From Oscillospiraceae bacterium (GTDB taxonomy: Bacteria; Bacillota; Clostridia; Oscillospirales; Oscillospiraceae), in contig JAILFJ010000113.1 of assembly GCA_024697625.1 (NCBI GenBank), positions 1-64,000 on the forward strand: a stretch of 64,000 nucleotides of DNA, given 5' to 3'. Below, in pieces: positions 57,149 through 64,000 of the stretch. The notes under the pieces were generated by a model. That model was not told where the DNA came from and made no database searches. It was given only the letters and a program-made list of their open reading frames with translations. The position numbers and the translations under genes were made by a program. The first letter of the stretch is position 1; every line of letters starts with the position of its first letter.

Positions 57149-58207
57149 CTATGATTCTGCCAGAGATTTGATGCTTCTCAGGATCTTATCGTTATAAGCC
57201 TTCAGGTCGTCCGGGTGCTTCTCCTCCCGCTTCAGTTCGGAGAGCGACCGTACCAGTTCCTTCTCTTCATAGCCCCGCAGCCCCTCGGAATAAGCCTCCA
57301 GGTTCTTGCTGCAGTAGAGCGGCAGACCGATCGCCCTCGCCTCCTCGACATTCAGCGGCTGTCCCTCATATCGCGAGGTGGAGAGGAATGCGTCCATCCG
57401 TGCCATGATCGCATAGGGGTTCGCCTGCGCGCCCAGGAAGATGATCTTCCCCGGCGCTTCTTTTTTTGCCTGCGCTTCCAGTGTCTCCCGATCCTCGCCG
57501 TCCCCGATGATGTAGAGCCGCAGGTCGTCACGAATGCGGGCCGCCTCTGCAAACAGGCGGATCATGATGTCGTATCCCTTCTGGTGGCAGAGGCGACCAA
57601 GGGCGACGACGTTGACCGTTTCTGCCGAAAGCCCGAGTTCTCCCGGGTCCTCCGCCTGCTTCCTGCGGATCTCCGGGACATCGATGTAGTTGGCGATGAC
57701 GGTATACTCCGCGTCCGCTCTTCCGGACGCCCGGATGAAGGGCTCTTTCAGTGCGGCGGAGCAGGGGACAAATCCGTCGTAATACTTCTGCTTGCCCTTG
57801 AAGAAGTGCCAGAGGACGCGGTATTTCCACTCGTTTTGGAGTTTGATCTCCACGTTGTTATGGATCCACTGCACCCTTCTTTTTGCCGGGACTCCCAGTG
57901 CGCCGCAGGCGCAGGAGAACTGATAGCTGTTGAAATCCGCCGCCACATCATAGGGGCCGTACTGCGTCCAGTCGGGATGCCAGAGCTTCCTCGCAAGATC
58001 GAAGGGCAGAAAGCTGCAGATTCTCGGCGGCTTTGGCAGCACCCGGACCTCCAGCGCTTCCGGCAGGGGCTCCGGGAAGAAGCAACCTTCTTCAAACAGG
58101 AAGAGTTCCGCCTCTACCTGCGAATAATCCAGGTTCCGAAGCATATTGTACAGACTTTTCTGGATGCCTCCGGCACCCAGGTCCTGTGCAAAAAAGGCGA
58201 TCTTCAC
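57149..58207 (-). CDS. Glycosyltransferase family 4/GT-B protein
   Basis: A 352-residue GT-B fold glycosyltransferase. The N-terminus has DLGAGGIQKSLYNML, the glycine-rich acceptor-side loop, and VQWIHNNVEIK follows. The nucleotide-sugar domain includes VVALGRLCHQKGYDIMI, IIGDGEDRETLE and IIFLGAQANPYAIM, then the E-x7-E motif in STSRYEGQPLNVEEARAIG. Donor and acceptor are unknown; capsule or teichoic/glycolipid synthesis is usual for such genes. It overlaps the DUF2344 gene by 4 bases and ends the operon. Confidence 0.87.
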   Translation of the reverse strand: MKIAFFAQDLGAGGIQKSLYNMLRNLDYSQVEAELFLFEEGCFFPEPLPEALEVRVLPKPPRICSFLPFDLARKLWHPDWTQYGPYDVAADFNSYQFSCACGALGVPAKRRVQWIHNNVEIKLQNEWKYRVLWHFFKGKQKYYDGFVPCSAALKEPFIRASGRADAEYTVIANYIDVPEIRRKQAEDPGELGLSAETVNVVALGRLCHQKGYDIMIRLFAEAARIRDDLRLYIIGDGEDRETLEAQAKKEAPGKIIFLGAQANPYAIMARMDAFLSTSRYEGQPLNVEEARAIGLPLYCSKNLEAYSEGLRGYEEKELVRSLSELKREEKHPDDLKAYNDKILRSIKSLAES

Positions 58208-58857
58208 CGAAACACCCTCATTTCCACATCATAGGTCTCGATCCGTCTGAATTTTGCAAAGTCCGGCGCCAGACCGGGCTCCAGCTGCCTCAGCGCCGAA
58301 ACGAGAAGCTCCGGATTCAGCGTCGGCTCCTGCGCCGAGACAACAGCCCTCAGGAGCAGACACTTCTCTCCTTCCTCAAAGCCGATCTCACGGATCGCCG
58401 GCCGGATATCCGCCTGTCCGATCCCGCGTTTTGTTTTCTTCTCAATGGTGATGTCTTCCCTCTCGAAGAACTCCTTCAGACGGTCTGCAGGCGGGACTCT
58501 CCCGTCATATTCCAGCCGGCCTTCGATCTCCAGCCACTTGAGCTGCGCACCCTTGCGTTCGCCGGGCCAGACCCCGGTCACCCGTATTCCCTCCGGAAGA
58601 GAATTGCTGAGCTTCTCTGGCAGGGCAGGCAGATCTGTCTCCTCCCTCAGTCGGAAATCCATCAGTTCGCATACGCTCTCCGTCCCGACAGAGAGCGGGA
58701 GCAGGATCGAAATCAGCGGATGCGGATTAAAGCCCTCGGAATACTGCAGCTGCAGCCCCGCCCGGGCAAAGCCTCTCTGCATCGTCGTCATCAGATCCAG
58801 GTGTGAGATCCAGACCGCTCTCCCGGTCTTCTCGAAACGCAGTCTCAGTTTATCCAT
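58204..58857 (-). CDS. TIGR03936 family radical-SAM-associated protein (DUF2344)
   Basis: A 217-residue DUF2344 protein. The typical start is LRFEKTGRAVWISHLDLMTTMQRGFARAGL, followed by YSEGFNPHPLISILLPLSVG. In many Firmicutes it is encoded next to, or fused with, the TIGR03960 B12-binding radical SAM protein. Here the genes overlap by 8 bases. The pair is thought to act together; the reaction is not established. Confidence 0.9.
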   Translation of the reverse strand: MDKLRLRFEKTGRAVWISHLDLMTTMQRGFARAGLQLQYSEGFNPHPLISILLPLSVGTESVCELMDFRLREETDLPALPEKLSNSLPEGIRVTGVWPGERKGAQLKWLEIEGRLEYDGRVPPADRLKEFFEREDITIEKKTKRGIGQADIRPAIREIGFEEGEKCLLLRAVVSAQEPTLNPELLVSALRQLEPGLAPDFAKFRRIETYDVEMRVFR

Positions 58858-60685
58858 CGCAGCGTCCCTCCATCAGAAGCCCTGCCGCACCGCAGGCAGA
58901 GCACTGCCTGCGGCAGTCCGGCGAGAGTTCTGCCCGATATGCCCGCTCTCTTTCGCGCAGGAGATGCCCCTTGCGGACTCCGACGTCGATATGATCCCAG
59001 GGCAGCACGGCATCCGTCGGGATTTCAAGGGAGGCATAGAAAGCCGGGTCAACCCCGGTATCCCGAAACGCCTCCATCCAGCGCGAAAAGGAGAAGTAGT
59101 CCGTCCAGGCATCCAGCCGTCCTCCCCGGCGGAACACCAGCTCGATCGCCTCCGCTACCCTGCGGTCGCCCTTGGACAGCACGGCCTCGATCAGGCTTGT
59201 CTCCGCGTCGTGCCAGTTGTAGGTGACGTTTTTCGCCGTAATGGCGTTCCGCAGGAGGTTGACCCGGCGCATATATTCCTCCATCGGGATCTGAGCGTCC
59301 CACTGGAAGGGGCTGTGGGGCTTCGGGATGAAGCAGGATGTGGAGATGGTGATCCGGACGCCGCGGTTCTTGTTCTTTGCATTCTCTCTCCAGCAGTGCA
59401 GCACCCGGTTCGCCATCTCGGCGATCCCGAGAATATCCTCATCCGTCTCGGTGGGCAGCCCCAGCATATAGTACAGCTTGACGTTGTTCCAGCCGCCCGC
59501 GAAAGCGATCGCGCAGGTGTGCAGCAGGTCCTCTTCTGTGACGTTCTTGTTGATGCAGTCACGCAGGCGCTGACTTCCTCCCTCCATGGCAAAGGTCAGG
59601 CCGCTCTTGCGCACTTTCTGCAGGCGCTGCATCAGCTCCATCGAGAAATTGTCCGCACGCAGGGACGGAAGTGAAAGCCCGATGCTTCGCTTCTCACAGT
59701 ACTCCAGCAGCCCGTCGCAGAGGCCCGGCAGCTCCCGGTAGTCGCTGGAGGACAGACTCAGCAGCGTGAGCTCCTGATACCCCGTGTTCTGCAGCGCCTC
59801 GATCCCCTGGCGGATCAGGGTCTCCTTCTTCTTCGCCCGGATCGGACGGTACACATGCCCCGCCTGGCAGAATCGGCAGCCCCGGACACAGCCGCGAAAC
59901 AGCTCCAGGCTCACGCGGTCGTGCACCACCTCGGTGGAGGGCACCACGGGCTTTGTCGGAAAGGGTGCGGCATCAAAGTCCTGTATAATCCGTTTCGTCA
60001 CCTTCGCCGGGGCCCCGGCCTTCGGAGTCACCTTCTCGATGCGGCCGTTCTCCCGGTACGAGACCTCATACAGCGACGGTACGTAAATCCCTCCGATCCG
60101 GGAAGCACGGATCAGGAACTGTTCCTTCGTCCAGTTCTCCCGCTTTGCCTGCCGGAGCAGAGTGAGAAGCTCGTTGTTGACCTCTTCCCCTTCGCCGATC
60201 ACAAAGAGGTCAATAAACGGCGCCATGGGTTCCGCATTCACGCCGGCAGTGCCCCCTGCCCAAACCAGAGGCAGAAGATTCTTCCGTTCTGCCGTGCGCA
60301 GCGGCAGCCCCGCCATATCCAGCATATCCAGCACGGTAGTGTAGGCCATCTCATATCCGATGGAGAAAGCAATCGAGTCAAAGGCAGAGAGAGGGTCTCC
60401 GCTTTCCAGGGCGTAGAGCGGAATTCCGGCCTTTCTCATCTCGTCGTACATGTCTCCCCATGGGGCGAAGACCCGCTCACACCATACGAAGGGAAGGCTG
60501 TTCATTGTGTGGTAAAGAATGCTCATCCCCAGGTTGGACATCCCGATCTCATAGGTATCCGGGAAGCAGAAGGCAAGCCGGAGTTCCACTTCCGATATGT
60601 CCTTCAGGATCTGGTTATACTCTCCGCCGGTATAGCGGGCTGGCTTCTGAACCCGCGGCAGGATCCGCTCCAGCCTCTTATCCAT
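58850..60685 (-). CDS. TIGR03960 family B12-binding radical SAM protein
   Basis: A 611-residue enzyme. The N-terminal region (about 30-180) is a degenerate B12-binding fold (FPDTYEIGMSNLGMSILYH). The radical SAM domain has the 4Fe-4S motif in ELFRGCVRGCRFCQAG (C-x3-C-x2-C) and LTLLSLSSSDY. The C-terminus ends with a CRRQCSACGA motif, a probable second metal or Fe-S site. The start at 60685 has GGGAGG upstream and overlaps the TtcA-like gene by 8 bases. An earlier in-frame ATG lies deep in that gene. The function is unknown but conserved with DUF2344. Confidence 0.9.
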   Translation of the reverse strand: MDKRLERILPRVQKPARYTGGEYNQILKDISEVELRLAFCFPDTYEIGMSNLGMSILYHTMNSLPFVWCERVFAPWGDMYDEMRKAGIPLYALESGDPLSAFDSIAFSIGYEMAYTTVLDMLDMAGLPLRTAERKNLLPLVWAGGTAGVNAEPMAPFIDLFVIGEGEEVNNELLTLLRQAKRENWTKEQFLIRASRIGGIYVPSLYEVSYRENGRIEKVTPKAGAPAKVTKRIIQDFDAAPFPTKPVVPSTEVVHDRVSLELFRGCVRGCRFCQAGHVYRPIRAKKKETLIRQGIEALQNTGYQELTLLSLSSSDYRELPGLCDGLLEYCEKRSIGLSLPSLRADNFSMELMQRLQKVRKSGLTFAMEGGSQRLRDCINKNVTEEDLLHTCAIAFAGGWNNVKLYYMLGLPTETDEDILGIAEMANRVLHCWRENAKNKNRGVRITISTSCFIPKPHSPFQWDAQIPMEEYMRRVNLLRNAITAKNVTYNWHDAETSLIEAVLSKGDRRVAEAIELVFRRGGRLDAWTDYFSFSRWMEAFRDTGVDPAFYASLEIPTDAVLPWDHIDVGVRKGHLLRERERAYRAELSPDCRRQCSACGAAGLLMEGRCDG

Positions 60686-61535
60686 CCTTTTCCTCCCTGT
60701 CAAAGTGCTCCTGGAAACTGTGCCATATTCCTTCCGTTTTATACCCCGGGAAGGTGTCCAGATGCACATCATGAATGCTGTTGAAGATGCTTCGGTCAAT
60801 GTTCGGGTTGTTCTTCCGCAGCTCGCGGAGCAGGGTCTTCATCTCCTTCCGCTTGCTGCCCCCGTTTCCGTTCTCGTCCTGATCGCAGTTCGCCGTGAAT
60901 CGGCAGGCACAGCGGATAAACCGCAGATCGTTGTATCGGCACCAGGCCAGAATGTCGTCCTCACGCACGCAGTACAGGGGGCGGATCAGCGTCATGCCCT
61001 CAAAGTTCCGGCTGTGCAGCTTCGGCAGCATCGCCTGGAGCTGGGATCCGTAGAACATCCCCATCAGGGTGGTCTCGGTCACGTCGTCCATATGATGGCC
61101 GAGGGCGATTTTGTTGCAGCCCAGTTCCTTGGCCCTGCTGTAGAGATAGCCTCTTCGCATCCGGGCGCAGAGATAGCAGGGTGCGCCTCCGACGCTCTCG
61201 GTCACCTCAAAGATGTTTGTCTCGAAGACTGTCAGCGGGATCTGCAGCCGTTTTGCGTTCTCCTCGATCCTCTTTTGATTCTCGTCATTATAGCCGGGAT
61301 TCATCTGAAGAAAAACCAGCTCAAACGGCACATCGCTGTGGCGCTGGAGCATCTGAAGGAGCTTTGCATTCAGGAATGAATCCTTTCCGCCGGAGACGCA
61401 GGCTGCGATCCGATCCCCTGCCTGAATCATCTCATACTGCTTCAGCGCATTCACGAAGGGCCGCCACAGGGTCTTATGGAACTTCTTGTTGATGCTCTGT
61501 TCAATTCGCTGGTATTCTTCCAGTTCTCTTGCCAT
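60678..61535 (-). CDS. TtcA-family tRNA 2-thiolation protein
   Basis: A 285-residue PP-loop ATPase. AACVSGGKDSFLNAK is the pyrophosphatase loop (SGGKDS). CYLCARMRRG gives the C-x-x-C, and a later Cys pair in IRCACRF could complete Fe-S binding. TtcA enzymes thiolate cytidine 32 of tRNA. Close Firmicutes homologues are only called TtcA-family, so the exact substrate is uncertain. GGTGGAG lies just before the ATG at 61535. It is the first gene of the four-gene operon ending with the glycosyltransferase. Confidence 0.87.
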   Translation of the reverse strand: MARELEEYQRIEQSINKKFHKTLWRPFVNALKQYEMIQAGDRIAACVSGGKDSFLNAKLLQMLQRHSDVPFELVFLQMNPGYNDENQKRIEENAKRLQIPLTVFETNIFEVTESVGGAPCYLCARMRRGYLYSRAKELGCNKIALGHHMDDVTETTLMGMFYGSQLQAMLPKLHSRNFEGMTLIRPLYCVREDDILAWCRYNDLRFIRCACRFTANCDQDENGNGGSKRKEMKTLLRELRKNNPNIDRSIFNSIHDVHLDTFPGYKTEGIWHSFQEHFDREEKDG

Positions 61536-61596
61536 GCTCCACCGTCTCTCTATATGTCTCTGTTTCTGCTGTTTAGGCGTATCACTGTTTTGGCGT

Positions 61597-61625
61597 ATCA
61601 TATCATGTCAGGTCCAAAAGTTCAA
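61597..61625 (-). promoter_or_regulatory. Promoter of the ttcA-like operon
   Basis: On the minus strand TTGAAC and TATGAT are separated by 17 bases. GGCGTATCA occurs twice on the plus strand (61577-61585 and 61592-61600), the second copy overlapping the -10 box, a possible operator. Confidence 0.6.
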
Positions 61626-61683
61626 GAGCGCAGCACTTCTGTGTCGCGTCTGCTGTCTCATGCTCCTGGAACACAGTTCGTTG

Positions 61684-61712
61684 TTGAAAAACACCGTCTA
61701 CAGTACTATAAT
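61684..61712 (+). promoter_or_regulatory. Promoter of the AraC-family regulator gene
   Basis: TTGAAA, 17 bases and TATAAT. The transcript would start near 61719 and include the small frame at 61750-61824. Confidence 0.65.
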
Positions 61713-61749
61713 CTGAACCACAGCCAGGGCCGAAAGGAGACAGGTTCCA

Positions 61750-61824
61750 TGGATCGGAAGCGGAGGACGCCGAACGTGCAGAAGAAGATTTATGATCTCA
61801 GGGCATATGCCGGAGAGAGATGAG
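61750..61824 (+). CDS. Candidate 24-residue leader peptide before the AraC-family gene
   Basis: The frame starts at ATG with AAAGGAGA about 11 bases upstream and ends 5 bases before the AraC-family ATG. The product is basic (MDRKRRTPNVQKK...) with no recognised domain. It may only provide translational coupling. Confidence 0.35.
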
Positions 61825-61829
61825 ATAAG

Positions 61830-62639
61830 ATGGATCAGAAATACAAAAAAGCGGGATATCTGCAGGAGAACTACCATTATTTTCATCTGCGGGACACCGC
61901 CGGCCAGGAACGCGATTTTCACTTTCACGATTTTGACAAGCTTGTCGTGATGATCGAAGGGAAGGTAAACTACCTTGTTGAAAACGAGGACTATCTTCTC
62001 CGCCCGAGGGACATTCTGCTGGTCCGCCATCACTGTATTCATAAGGCTGTGATCGACCGGAGCGAACCCTATGAGCGGATCATCGTCTATCTGGACAGGG
62101 ATTTTTTCAGCCGTACGCTGCCGGATGCCCGGCTGATGGACTGCTTTGACCGGGCGGACGAGGACAGCCGGCATCTTCTGGTCCCGGATGAGCAGCAGTG
62201 GGCAGCCCTGTCCGCACTGTTCCGGAGCTACGAGCTTGACTCCTCCCAGGCCATGCGGGACACCTTCATGCTTCAGCTGATGATTCTCATCGGCAGACTG
62301 ATTCCGACGGTGTCCGAAGCCTCCGAACAGATGAATCCGAAGATCCGCGATATTCTCTCCTACATTAACGAAAATCTGGATGGCGATCTTTCGGTTGACG
62401 CTCTGGCAGAGAGAGCCTGGCTCAGCCGTTACCACTTCATGAGGCTGTTCAAGGCCCAGACTGGGTGCGGCGTCCATGCCTACGTGAGAGAGAAGCGGCT
62501 TCTCCGGGCGGCGCGTATGATCCGGGAGGGAGTCCCGGCGGTGAAAGCCTCTGCCGCCTGCGGCTTTCAGGACTATTCCTCCTTTCACCGGGCATTTGTC
62601 TCCAGCTTCAGCTGCACGCCCGGAAGCCTTCGGGGTTAA
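61830..62639 (+). CDS. AraC family transcriptional regulator
   Basis: A 269-residue regulator. The N-terminal cupin-type ligand domain (about 1-150) has RDFHFHDFDKLVVMIEGKVNY and LRPRDILLVRHHCIHK. The C-terminal double helix-turn-helix (about 170-268) has LSVDALAERAWLSRYHFMRLFK and VKASAACGFQDYSSFHRAF. It probably senses a small molecule and may control itself, the aminotransferase gene downstream, or distant targets. It is separated from the aminotransferase gene by an inverted repeat and a separate promoter. Confidence 0.9.
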   Translation: MDQKYKKAGYLQENYHYFHLRDTAGQERDFHFHDFDKLVVMIEGKVNYLVENEDYLLRPRDILLVRHHCIHKAVIDRSEPYERIIVYLDRDFFSRTLPDARLMDCFDRADEDSRHLLVPDEQQWAALSALFRSYELDSSQAMRDTFMLQLMILIGRLIPTVSEASEQMNPKIRDILSYINENLDGDLSVDALAERAWLSRYHFMRLFKAQTGCGVHAYVREKRLLRAARMIREGVPAVKASAACGFQDYSSFHRAFVSSFSCTPGSLRG

Positions 62640-62640
62640 T

Positions 62641-62678
62641 CACAGGTTCTGCTTGCTTTACAGCGGGCAGAACCTGTG
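62641..62678. promoter_or_regulatory. 12-base inverted repeat around the aminotransferase -35 box
   Basis: CACAGGTTCTGC (62641-62652) and GCAGAACCTGTG (62667-62678) are perfect arms with the -35 element in the 14-base loop. It starts one base after the AraC-family stop. Without a T-run it is more likely an operator than a terminator, but both are possible. Confidence 0.5.
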
Positions 62679-62685
62679 TTATAAT
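62657..62685 (+). promoter_or_regulatory. Promoter of the aminotransferase gene
   Basis: TTTACA, 17 bases and a perfect TATAAT, starting near 62692 and 40 bases before the ATG. Confidence 0.7.
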
Positions 62686-62732
62686 AAGCGCAGCGTCAAC
62701 CGCAAATCATATAAGAAACGGAGGTTCTCATT

Positions 62733-63917
62733 ATGGTAGAGTTTGCCGAAAGAATGGGCGGTATCCGCGCCTCGGACATCCGTCAGCTGCTCGCCGTCGC
62801 GTCAAAGCCGGACATCATCTCCTTTGCCGGAGGCCTGCCTGCGCCGGAGCTATTCCCGACTCAGGATATCAAGGCCGCCTATGATGCCGTGCTGGACGAG
62901 ATGGGTGCGGTCGCCCTGCAGTACGGCGCCACAGACGGCTGGGCACCGCTGCGCAGGCAGATCTCGGAGCGTATGCTCGCCAAAAACAAAGTAAGCATTG
63001 ATCCTGCAGACATTATCCTGACCGCAGGCAGCCAGCAGGGGCTGGACTTCATCGGGAAGCTTTTTCTGAATCCGGGGGACGTTGTCGTGCTGGAAAGCCC
63101 CAGCTATCTCGGCGCCATCAATGCTTTCCGCCAGTATCAGCCGAACTTTGTCGAGGTCCCGACAGACGAAAACGGCATGATCATGGAAGAGCTGGATCGC
63201 ATCCTCGCCACCACGAAGAATGTCAAGCTCATCTACATCATTCCTGACTTTCAGAATCCCAGCGGCCGCACCTGGCCTCTGGAGCGCCGGAAGCAGTTCA
63301 TGGAGATCATCAGCAAATATGAGATTCCCGCCATCGAGGACAATCCCTACGGCGACCTGCGCTTCAAGGGTGAATTTCTGCCTGCCCTCAAGAGCATGGA
63401 CTCGAAGGGACTTATCATCTACTTCGGCACCTTCTCGAAGATTCTGTCTCCCGGCATGCGGATCGGATGGATCGCCGCAAGCTCTGCCATTGTCGGCAAG
63501 GTGAACCTCATCGCCCAGGCCGCAGTGCTGCAGACCTCAACAATCAATGCCATGGCGATCTCAAAGTATCTCGAGATGTTCGACATTGATGCGCATGTCT
63601 CGAAGATCCTGCCCGTCTATAAGCACCGCTGCGAGCTTATGATCAGCACGATGCGCGAGACCTTCCCGGACTGTGTGAAGTTCACGGATCCGGACGGCGG
63701 TCTCTTCACCTGGTGCGAGCTCCCGGATTATATCAACACCCGCGATATCGCTCCCGTTGCCTTGGAGAAAAAGGTTGCCTTCGTCCCCGGCGACGGCTTC
63801 TATCCCTCCGGCGCTGTCAAGAACTGCATGCGGCTGAACTACTCCAACGCCACTGACGAGAAACTGGTTGAGGGTGTCAAGCGGCTGGCCGAGGTGATCA
63901 AGGGAGCGCTGAAATGA
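62733..63917 (+). CDS. PLP-dependent aminotransferase (class I, MocR/LysN-like)
   Basis: A 394-residue fold-type I aminotransferase. IISFAGGLPAPELFP is the N-terminal substrate loop typical of the 2-aminoadipate/MocR-like subgroup. TAGSQQGLDFIGKLFLNPGD binds the cofactor phosphate, YIIPDFQNPSG contains the conserved Asn, and the PLP Lys lies in FGTFSKILSPGMRIGW. It lacks the GntR domain of MocR proteins, so it is a stand-alone enzyme with broad amino-acid or 2-aminoadipate specificity. CGGAGG lies 8 bases before the ATG. The next gene overlaps its stop by 4 bases. Confidence 0.92.
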   Translation: MVEFAERMGGIRASDIRQLLAVASKPDIISFAGGLPAPELFPTQDIKAAYDAVLDEMGAVALQYGATDGWAPLRRQISERMLAKNKVSIDPADIILTAGSQQGLDFIGKLFLNPGDVVVLESPSYLGAINAFRQYQPNFVEVPTDENGMIMEELDRILATTKNVKLIYIIPDFQNPSGRTWPLERRKQFMEIISKYEIPAIEDNPYGDLRFKGEFLPALKSMDSKGLIIYFGTFSKILSPGMRIGWIAASSAIVGKVNLIAQAAVLQTSTINAMAISKYLEMFDIDAHVSKILPVYKHRCELMISTMRETFPDCVKFTDPDGGLFTWCELPDYINTRDIAPVALEKKVAFVPGDGFYPSGAVKNCMRLNYSNATDEKLVEGVKRLAEVIKGALK

Positions 63918-64000
63918 CGCTTCAGCCCGGTATAAGGGGTTCTGCCTCCGTCCTCGCCACGCATGAAAACAGCGCCGCGGCGGTCGGCAGCGGAGCACTG
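63914..64000 (+). CDS. Thioesterase family protein, N-terminal fragment cut by the window end
   Basis: Twenty-nine codons are visible, starting MTLQPGIRGSASV and continuing HENSAAAVGSGAL. This matches the start of small hotdog-fold thioesterases of the fluoroacetyl-CoA thioesterase (FlK)-like type, where the GSG-x-L segment is conserved. The ATG overlaps the aminotransferase stop (ATGA), so the two are coupled. Confidence 0.65.
   Translation, partial: MTLQPGIRGSASVLATHENSAAAVGSGAL

Noticed and set aside
1..64000. CRISPR arrays, insertion sequences, prophage or integrative element boundaries
   Set aside because: No regularly spaced repeats, transposase or integrase genes, or tRNA-associated att duplications were seen; the tRNA pair is followed by a normal terminator and a resident gene.

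Overview
The window looks like chromosome of an anaerobic, GC-rich member of the Clostridia (Lachnospiraceae/Oscillospiraceae type). The support is the gene content: a YaaT/RicT-type PSP1 protein, a SpoIIE-type phosphatase, a YerC/TrpR-like repressor, a VanW protein, a Sapep dipeptidase, paired B12-radical-SAM and DUF2344 proteins, YitT, a MsmK-type ATPase, AGGAGG ribosome binding sites and many TTGACA-17-TATAAT promoters. No rRNA, IS element, prophage or CRISPR array was seen. Two tRNA genes (Tyr, Thr) lie at 40.8-41.0 kb.

Layout. 0-6 kb: an edge-truncated ORF behind a palindromic promoter, then small metabolic enzymes (DUF2804, histidine phosphatase, isochorismatase-like hydrolase, SDR, DUF362). 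5-12 kb: a minus-strand block with an SGNH-like protein, an EF-G paralogue, a large acidic membrane protein that looks like a degenerate P-type ATPase, and RlmB. 12-17.4 kb: a plus-strand run with a Derlin-like membrane protein, Sapep dipeptidase, thiamine pyrophosphokinase, DNA polymerase III delta' and RicT. 17.4-31 kb: the outstanding region, a divergent catabolic locus. 31-46 kb: a Tat-type flavoprotein, YitT/TrmL, a DNA glycosylase, a Na/Pi cotransporter, Hsp33, a SpoIIE phosphatase, tRNAs, a TrpR-like regulator with a methyltransferase, a polysaccharide deacetylase, an rRNA methyltransferase, a SipA-like pseudo signal peptidase and peptidase T. 46-64 kb: a membrane-anchored Hsp70-like pair, an FAH-family hydrolase, a PfkB kinase, VanW, an orphan MsmK ATPase, DJ-1, a UvrD helicase, a GT4/radical-SAM/TtcA operon, an AraC regulator and an aminotransferase, ending inside a thioesterase gene.

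The 17.4-31 kb locus reads as a complete sulfoquinovose (plant sulfolipid sugar) pathway of the sulfoglycolytic transketolase (sulfo-TK) type. The GH31 enzyme carries all five sulfonate-recognition residues of E. coli YihQ. It is joined by one nucleotide to a fucose-isomerase-family enzyme (expected sulfoquinovose to sulfofructose). The divergent operon encodes a split transketolase (SqwGH type), an RpiB-family isomerase that has lost its usual phosphate-contact residues (SqwI type), an iron alcohol dehydrogenase (expected sulfoacetaldehyde reductase giving isethionate), an EamA exporter, a ROK regulator and a DUF4867 protein. A tripartite tricarboxylate-type transporter (TctCBA) follows GH31. 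AT-rich elements (AATTAATTAAT, AATTGTTTAA) sit just downstream of the three promoters. The assignment comes from motifs and context; no experiment or database search was possible here.

Several genes encode apparent pseudoenzymes (P-type ATPase-like, signal peptidase-like, SGNH-like, Derlin/rhomboid-like). They are described individually.
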